This document shows, piece by piece, positions 57,815-64,000 of a stretch of DNA of 64,000 nucleotides (its first letter is position 1; each line of letters begins with the position of its first letter). This DNA is from Thecaphora thlaspeos (taxonomy: Eukaryota > Basidiomycota > Ustilaginomycetes > Urocystidales > Glomosporiaceae), in assembly GCA_900291925.1 (NCBI GenBank), contig UWYS01000011.1:248001-312000 (forward strand). Direction: 5' to 3'. The position numbers and the translations under genes were made by a program. The notes under the pieces were generated by a model. The model was not told the DNA's origin, ran no database searches, and worked only from the letters and a program-made list of their open reading frames with translations.

Positions 57815-58335
57815 CGGGAGCTGTCTCCAGATCGAAGCCGGACAGGGCTACCTCGCTGCGGCCTGTTGTGGCCCTCGCCCGCCGCCTGCTGAGTGGATGC
57901 AAATCCGTCGACCGCCGATCCGCCCATTTCCACGGCCGGCACGCTGGAAACTATTTAGTCTTTCGTGCGAAAGAAGCGACCTCTCTCCTCCTAACTTGAC
58001 GGAGGTGGCTCGAGCGCTCCGACGAGAGGGGTCCGACAAGGCAGGCAGGTGGACCCTGTCACCACCCCCTTCCAGTCCCTCACAATCCCCGTGCAACCTT
58101 CCTCCGTCGACCTCGCTCCAATCCTCCGACCCAACCCGCCACGCTGACATCTGATGCTCATCATGACACCGATGCCACTCGCAACCTAGAGATACCAATG
58201 ACTGTCCAGACGCAACTCGACCGACCACCTTTTGCTGCAAGACGGTATCGACAACGCACGAGGTGAGAGCACGCACCCCACTTCACCCTTCCTCCTCCCT
58301 CGTGCACCATTGCCGCCGCCAGGACACCATCCACC
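57815..58335. other. Leader/promoter region of the AFI1-like gene
   Basis: About 520 bases between transposon copy 2 and ATG 58336, C-rich in its last part. No gene is seen. Confidence 0.4.
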
Positions 58336-61081
58336 ATGTCCCGCGAGGTTCCCTCTACAGCTGGCATCGGCCAGCCATCGCAGGCGCTGCCACCAACTCT
58401 TTCGGCCGCCGGACAGCAGCCCAGCACACAGTCAGACGAACACATCCCACCGTCCGCCTCGATCGTCCAAGTCACACCCTCGAACGGGATCGATGATTCG
58501 CTGCCCAGGGCCGAGCAACAGCCAAGCAACACCAGCGTCAAGGCCGGCACGGGAAGCGAGAATCCCCATGACCGTAACCACTGCCAATTCGTTCTATTGG
58601 CCGAGTTCGACATTGACAAAGGCTCCACCCTCTCCCATCAGTACCCGGCCCCGACGGGCTACAATAAGCACATGCTCGCCGAACTCATGCTGCCAGACGG
58701 CGCCCACGCTCGCGCCGAAGACTGGACCATCTTCTTCCTCAAGCCACACCCGTCCACCGACGCGTCGGCGGTGCGCAAGTCGAACGACAAGAGCACGCGT
58801 GCACCCTCGATGGAGAGCCTCAGCCTGCAAGAGACCGAGTCGGGAAGGCGCAGGGGGACTGACTGGTCCTCCGACGGCCTGACGTATGTCATAAACCTCG
58901 TGCGCACAAAGCACGACAGCTCGGTACGGAGAGGCGCGCTGGTCAAGTCGATGGCCATCGGCACGCGCCATCCCTATATCGACATCTTCAAGCCCGTCCT
59001 GCTCCTCGCGCTCGACGACTACTTCAAGCACCCCGGCACCGACTGCCTGGCGCGCCTGTTTGAGTCCATCAATCAGCTCGATATCTCGGCCGCGCCTGCC
59101 TTTAATCGTGCCGAAAAGCTCATCCTACGCGCATCGGATCGTCGAGACCTTTTCGAGGAGCGCTTTCTCACCAATGACGACAGAGACGGAGGCCCCGACG
59201 AGCCAGCGATACCGCCGTCGGATCCGGAACACAGCAGAACAAGGGCAGAAAGCGGGAGCACCATGTCCGAGGAGACGAGATCCATCAAGAAGAAGCACAG
59301 CGCCGCCTCCCTTCGGCCGGCTAGTCCGGGGACGCGGCGGGCCTCGTCAGCCACGTCGTTGGCCTACCGACGGCCTAGCCAGCCGAGCCCGCTACCCAAC
59401 AGAGGCAAGCCCCGCGATACCCATTTCTACGATACCACGCTGGCCTACCGGCAGATACCGCTGCCGATTCGCATCCCGCTGACAATCTTCCCTGAAGAGG
59501 TGGGCGAATACTCGCTGATCAAGCTGATTCAGACCTTCTCCGGCCCGCAGTCGACGCCGCACGGCCCGCTCCATCCGCACTTGCACAGCAATGGCTACAT
59601 GACGCATCCGATCATCCTCCTCTTCAACGCGCTCATCACGCAGAAGCGGATCGTCTTCCTCGGCCACGGGCAGCCGGCCAACGTGGTGGCCGGCTACGTG
59701 CTAGCCGCCTGCGCGCTAGGGAGCGGCTGCGGCGCCATCTTCCGCGGCTTCGCCTCGCGCGCCTTTCCATACACCAACCTGATGAACCTCGACGAGCTCG
59801 AGACGATTCCTGGCTACATTGCCGGTGTGACCAACCCGCGCTTCGAAGATCTCCACGCATGGGACGTCCTGCTCAACGTCGAGACGGGCAAGGTCCAGGT
59901 GTCCAAGGACCTCACGCCTCCGCCGCCGCCGCCGATGGCCCCGGCGGTCCAGCGGTCGCAGATGACGCGCGACACGTTCTCGAGCAACAGCATCAGCTCG
60001 TTGGCGGGTAATGCCAGCTTCGGCTACGAGTCGAGCAGCAAGGCGTCGAGCGAGTTTGACCCGGCCCAGTTTAGCGCGCTGCCGCAGCCGCCGCCAATCA
60101 AGGTGGCCGGCTCGTCATCAGGACGCGATCGTTCCGGGACCCTGTACGACAACCGCAGCGACTCGTACAACAACGTCTTTATGGATGACATCCTCTCGGC
60201 CATTCAGGCGCACTACGGCGAGCGGTTCATCCGGTCGCGCATCACGGACTTTGTCAGCGGCTTTGCCAAGAGCGTCTTCCGGCACGAGGAGCACGTCTAC
60301 GGGCACACCAAGCTCGGACCGCCCGGCCAGCCTTTCCTCAACGGGCAGCTGGGGAGCGGACCGGTATATGCGGACAAAGACGTCGAGGTGCGCGAGATCG
60401 TGGCGAACCAGGTCAGGGTCGAAGGCTTCAGGACCTCGATACCGTACCGGCTATTCTTGCAGGTGAGTGCGGGCAAGCCTGCTCCCGCGTCCCGGGCGAT
60501 CGAGGGAACCAGAGCAGTTGTTAATGATCGACAGGGTCCCGAGAATACTCTCATCTCTACGTTGCCAGGACGAGCAGGAATTGCACTCGAACCCGCCGCT
60601 TGTTCCCTTTGATCTGTCGCACCAAATTTCTCGTCTCAAGCGAGCTCGACAGCTGGCAGTCGGCGAAAGTGAACGGATCTTCCTAGCCCTTTCGTCTTCG
60701 ATCGTCTCGGAGGACCAGATGATCGAGTTGCTCTCGCTGCTACCATCGCATACCGGCGGTCTACTACCGCTCGGCTTCGGGCTCTTCCACCCAGACGCAG
60801 CGGTGCGCGATGGGGTTGTGGATTTCTTCCTCCGCCTCACTGCCAGTCCGATTGGGCGGAAATTCGTACAGAGCCTCAACACCTACCACCGTCTGGCGTT
60901 TGCGAGGCTGGCGAATGATAGGATGGGAAAGATGGAGGAGAAGGAGGAAGAGAGGGGAGAAGGGAAGAGAGCATCGTTTGTTGACACGCCGGCGTATGCA
61001 CAGGCACACGTACAGAGCGATCATCCGTTTAAGATCTTCACGCCACCTGGTGTTGGAGGTGGAGAGGAGCAGGTGGTGTAG
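58336..61081 (+). CDS. AFI1/MesA-like DENN-domain polarity protein
   Basis: Arf3-interacting, polarity-related DENN protein (yeast Afi1, Aspergillus MesA). Two exons, 58336-60462 and 60569-61081 (intron GTGAGT...GCCAG, phase 0), give 879 residues. After a disordered start, the AFI1 N-terminal domain is clear: NHCQFVLLAEFDIDKGSTLS, HMLAELMLPDGAHARAEDWT, IFFLKPHP, and GLTYVINLVRTKHDSSVRRG. The DENN core has HPYIDIFKPVLLLALDDYF, FPEEVGEYSLIKLIQTFSG, MTHPIILLFNALITQKRIVF, LGHGQPANVVAGYVLAACAL and NLMNLDELETIPGYIAGVTN. The downstream part has FMDDILSAIQAHYGERFIRS and RITDFVSGFAKSVFRHEEHV. The last exon adds VGESERIFLALSSSIVSEDQ and YHRLAFARLAND. A role in polarised growth through Arf3 is inferred from the family. 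Confidence 0.9.
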
Positions 61082-61413
61082 TGTCGAAGGTGTTGCGGGC
61101 TTGTTCTTGTGTCTTGATGCGGGAATGATGCGAGTGCTTTTCTTCGAGACGCTCGGGTCTGTTCGCTGTGTGTTTGCGCGCTTGATGATGCAGGTGATGT
61201 CGTGGTACGGCGGAACGAGGGCGAGGGGCGACAAACACATCCTTTCCCCCTAGAGACCTGGTGTGTTGCAAGTACAAGGCTAATCTTTGAGACGTGTTCT
61301 TGAGGGTTCGAGGACAGCGCTGTTGCGATGTCAGAGAAGCCATACATCACGCCAAGACAGACGGGCCGTTGGGGGGAGGGTTGACGAATCGCGATTGACG
61401 TGCAAGCTTTTTG
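61082..61413. other. Convergent 3' region, AFI1-like to ATG101
   Basis: About 330 bases between convergent genes. No feature is recognised. Confidence 0.4.
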
Positions 61414-62439
61414 TCAAGGTACGACGAAGCCGTGTATTTCGATGGAAAAAGGACAGAGATCGGCGCTGACAATGGCTGGTATGTGGGCTTTCTTTTCGTC
61501 GACAAAGATGAGTAGGGAGTCTGGGGTTGCGGTAGGAGAAAACAGGCAAGGCCTCGTCAAGACCCTACGATGTTTGGATCGTTCATGAGCTGGGTGAAAG
61601 GAACTTGGAAGGTCTACTAACCGAGGAAATCTGCCATGTAACTTGCCGTTCTTGACTGTTGGCGTTCCCGTTCTGTGAACAAGGCAAGGAGGGGCGGGAA
61701 AGGCACAGAGTGAGTGGGCCAGTTCTACAGCTTGCGATTCGCTGTGCTGACGACGCTCGGCGGACTTACCTCTCTCGCTGCGCGCAGAGACGACGTCGAA
61801 GCGTATCCGCCACGTCTCAAAGGAGAGCTTCTCGAGCCGCCGCCTCTCCATGTCGGCCATCTCTTGCTCCTGCTGTGTCACCGTCGAGCCTTCCGTCGCC
61901 CTCTGCTGGGTGTCGGAATCGTCGTGCACAGCATGGGACCCTCCCACTTGACCTGCCCCGCCGGAAAAAGCGTGGGCAAGCCAGATATAAGGGTATCCGG
62001 ACATCGTCCTCGAGGAAGCCCACGACTTGAGAGACTTGGAGGCCGTCGAGACTGGCGAAGCGGCGGTTCGAGCATCTCCATCCGTCGCGACCGTCGTCGA
62101 CGAAGGGACGGTGGAGTGTCTCTGACCGGTCGAGGTCGGATTCAGGAGGAACAGGAACAGATCCGCCCTTCGACCGGACTTGGACTCGATCTTTCGACAG
62201 AAGGTCTCTGTCTGGTCTTGGACCATGGTGTCGATCTCGCCCTCGTGGACCGCGGGCCAGGTCATGCCGAAGAGATCGATTGTCTTGGGTCTGACGGTGC
62301 CAAAGACGCGGTGGAAGCAGATGGAGTGTAGCACGGTCTTAACTACGTCGTGAAGGTTGCATTGTTCGACTGTCAGCGCAAAGTGGAAGCTTTCGACGGG
62401 GGCGAGGCCAGTGGTCGCTGCCGACGGTGGCGTGGTCAT
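61414..62439 (-). CDS. ATG101: Autophagy protein ATG101
   Basis: HORMA-fold partner of ATG13 in the autophagy-initiating ATG1 complex of organisms lacking ATG29/ATG31. Three exons on the minus strand, 62439-61770, 61672-61622 (51 bases) and 61520-61414, in phase 1, give 275 residues. The N-terminal half has SFHFALTVEQCNLHDVVKTV, LHSICFHRVFGTVRPKTIDL and TWPAVHEGEIDTMVQDQTE. The middle carries a lineage-specific Ser/Thr-rich insert (about residues 85-180). The end has KLSFETWRIRFDVV, then SYMADFL, then DSLLIFVDEKKAHIPAI and CPFSIEIHG, matching the conserved C-terminus of ATG101. Intron 2 uses a GTTAGT donor. The 3' end faces the AFI1-like gene. Confidence 0.9.
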   Translation of the reverse strand: MTTPPSAATTGLAPVESFHFALTVEQCNLHDVVKTVLHSICFHRVFGTVRPKTIDLFGMTWPAVHEGEIDTMVQDQTETFCRKIESKSGRRADLFLFLLNPTSTGQRHSTVPSSTTVATDGDARTAASPVSTASKSLKSWASSRTMSGYPYIWLAHAFSGGAGQVGGSHAVHDDSDTQQRATEGSTVTQQEQEMADMERRRLEKLSFETWRIRFDVVSARSERGKSAERRQHSESQAVELAHSLCAFPAPPCLVHRTGTPTVKNGKLHGRFPRLVDLPSSFHPAHERSKHRRVLTRPCLFSPTATPDSLLIFVDEKKAHIPAIVSADLCPFSIEIHGFVVP

Positions 62440-62823
62440 GGTGGAAACGTGAGTGATCAGAGGGGCCTCGAGACGCTGGGAGGTGGAGCGGTTCTGGAGT
62501 TGGCTGTAGAGCAGAGATATGGGGAGGCTACGGGTGCGAACTGCGCCGCTTGCAAAGGGTTGAGGGCATGATCGAGCGGGAGGGTGGGGGAAGGGGAGGG
62601 GGGAAATCGGGGGGCAGTGGGGTGGTGATGGAGCTTGGTGATGGTGGGCAGAGCGCAAGAGCAACCTCCACACGGCATTCAAGAGTGCACCCTCTCTCGG
62701 TCGCGCGCTCGGGCCACCGCCAGCCTTTGCCCTTGCTCGCCTCGTCCTTCCTCCTTGGCCACCTCCGCCTCCTTCACATCGTCTAACACAATCAATCCCA
62801 ACAGCACTCCACCTCTGCTCGCC
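62440..62823. other. Divergent promoter region, ATG101 to PhyH gene
   Basis: About 380 bases with a purine-rich tract at 62570-62625 (GGGGAAGGGGAGGGGGGAAA-type). Two divergent promoters are expected here. Confidence 0.45.
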
Positions 62824-64000
62824 ATGACAGCCGCCGCCCCGTCCGTCCCATCGTCCACCTCCTCCTCCTCTCCCTTTCCCTCTTCCACCAGCCCATCTAC
62901 CGCCGCCCAGCGACTACGCCAACATGGCTACGATCCCGACACGCTGCTGACCGACTTCCACCGCAACGGCTACGTCATCGTCGACGGCGTACTCTCCCCC
63001 TCGCCCGACTCGCCTCTCAGCCTCGACTCGCTGCGAGCGTGCGCGGAAGACGCCATCCAGCTCACGCGCTCCAGCGCCTGGAAGGCCAGGAGGGTGGTGG
63101 GCAACGCCTTCCCGCCCTTCGACAGCGACAATCGAGACAGCTGGGGAGTCCAACATATCATGAACCCGCAGCTCGACGTTACGCTCCGACACGCTCGCAC
63201 CGGCGCTGCCACCTCGGCGGCGCTTTCGACGTTATCGACGTCGACAAAGGGAAGCTTATCGCCGACTTTTCAGGAGTTCTACTCGAGCTCGCCGCTGCTC
63301 GACGTAGCATCGCTTCTCATCGGCGCACCAGAAGAGCGGCTGCAGATGGAGCTCTTCAACCTCCTCATTAACCCAGAGGCGCACTCCTACTTTGCTCTCG
63401 CATGGCACAGGGACGACATCTGGCCAGAGGTAGACAGAGAGGGAAGAGGAAGAGAGGCTCGCGACGCCCACCTACGGCGTACAGTTCAATACGGCGCTGT
63501 ACGACGACGATTGCCTCTTCCTGGTCCCCGGCAGCCATCGAAGGCTGAGGACGGAAGAGGAAAAGAGCGCCAACCTGGAAAAGGCGCCGCTCGCACTGCC
63601 CATCGACGATGGCGACAAGGGAACTGTGACTGAGGCTGTGGAGAGGTTCGACGGTAGCTGGAACATTGAACCGCCGCAGACGCTACGAATGAAGCTGAAG
63701 GGTGAGTGGCGCCGGCGCCGCGATGTCAGCACGAGCGGTCGACTGTTTGGGTGCACCGACTGACGTAGATGGATGGGCGTCGCTTTGCGTGCTTACCGCT
63801 CAGCCGGCCAAACGGCCTTCTACTCGCAGCGTATCCTGAATCAAGCCTCGTACCTGTGCACTCGGAAGCGTGCGACGCTGCACGCCTGCTACGGTAACAT
63901 CGGCGACGATGCCGTTGGCGAGGCGTGCGGCGCCGAGAGGGCGCGCAACGTCCTCCAGCATGGCGTCGAGTGGATGCGCGACGAGGCGTTCGGTCGCGAC
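62824..64000 (+). CDS. PhyH-family (phytanoyl-CoA dioxygenase-like) protein, partial, apparent frameshift
   Basis: Fe(II)/2-oxoglutarate dioxygenase-like protein. From ATG 62824 the frame reads DTLLTDFHRNGYVIVDGVLS, SWGVQHIMNP, FNLLINPEAHSYFALAWHRD and DIWPEV. At about 63428-63455 the homologous reading moves to another frame: RLATPTYGVQFNTALYDDDC, LFLVPGSHRRLRTEEEKSA, up to a GTGAGT donor at 63702. Exon 2 starts at 63804 (AGQTAFYSQRILNQASYLCT, RKRATLHACYGNIGDD) and runs off the right edge. HRD (first His and Asp) and LHACYG (distal His) are the expected iron ligands. One extra base in the purine tract AGAGAGGGAAGAGGAAGAG would explain the shift; a GT-AG intron there would be too short. The substrate cannot be predicted. 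Confidence 0.75.

Noticed and set aside
63426..63452. A tiny GT-AG intron explaining the PhyH frame change
   Set aside because: The only GT...AG span that restores frame is about 25 bases or less, too short for splicing.

Overview
This window reads as nuclear DNA of a basidiomycete fungus, probably in the Ustilaginomycotina or a related yeast-forming group. It is GC-rich and gene-dense. Nearly every gene carries several short introns (about 50 to 150 bases) that start GTGAGT, GTACGT or GTAAGT and end CAG or TAG. The gene set is typically fungal: GRAB-domain golgin, KRR1, SMC1, MYST acetyltransferase, ERK-type mating MAP kinase with TEY loop, CSC1-like channel, AFI1/DENN protein, ATG101, malate synthase. 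No bacterial operon structure is present. Exon boundaries were placed by eye from splice signals, reading frame and family similarity.

Layout. 1-10.1 kb: 3' part of acetolactate synthase (ILV2), a RUD3-like golgin, KRR1, an unrecognised coiled-coil protein, a Gln-rich protein and a SANT/Myb-like protein. 10.3-22.4 kb: cohesin SMC1, divergent from an unusually long ING-type PHD protein, then a large MYST acetyltransferase with tandem PHD fingers. 22.9-23.8 kb: first copy of a 0.9-kb inverted-repeat transposon. 24.6-30.8 kb: an orphan low-complexity protein, an ACAA2-like thiolase and proteasome subunit RPN3. 31.0-33.5 kb: three related small SANT/Myb-like loci, one intact and two with in-frame stops, plus a 21-bp minisatellite, followed by an intron-containing tRNA-Ser(GCT). 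34.3-45.1 kb: a CSC1/DUF221 channel, a gamma-tubulin complex protein, a Gly/Tyr-rich beta-flanking-type locus with three in-frame stops, and the MAP kinase. 46.5-56.1 kb: dynactin p27, mitochondrial pyruvate carrier MPC2, an orphan membrane-anchored protein, Ap4A phosphorylase, a metallophosphoesterase and malate synthase. 56.9-57.8 kb: second copy of the transposon. 58.3-64.0 kb: AFI1-like DENN protein, ATG101, and a PhyH-family dioxygenase that has an apparent frameshift and runs off the right edge.

The most noteworthy features are the paired transposon copies, which look identical inside and are a deletion derivative of a pogo/Fot-like Tc1-mariner element with TA target duplications; the decaying cluster of small SANT/Myb-like genes; and the stop-interrupted beta-flanking locus, which keeps all its splice sites and a TATA box. 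Functionally the window is a mix of housekeeping genes (amino-acid synthesis, ribosome assembly, cohesin, chromatin acetylation, proteasome, beta-oxidation, glyoxylate cycle, mitochondrial pyruvate import, autophagy) without an obvious pathway cluster.
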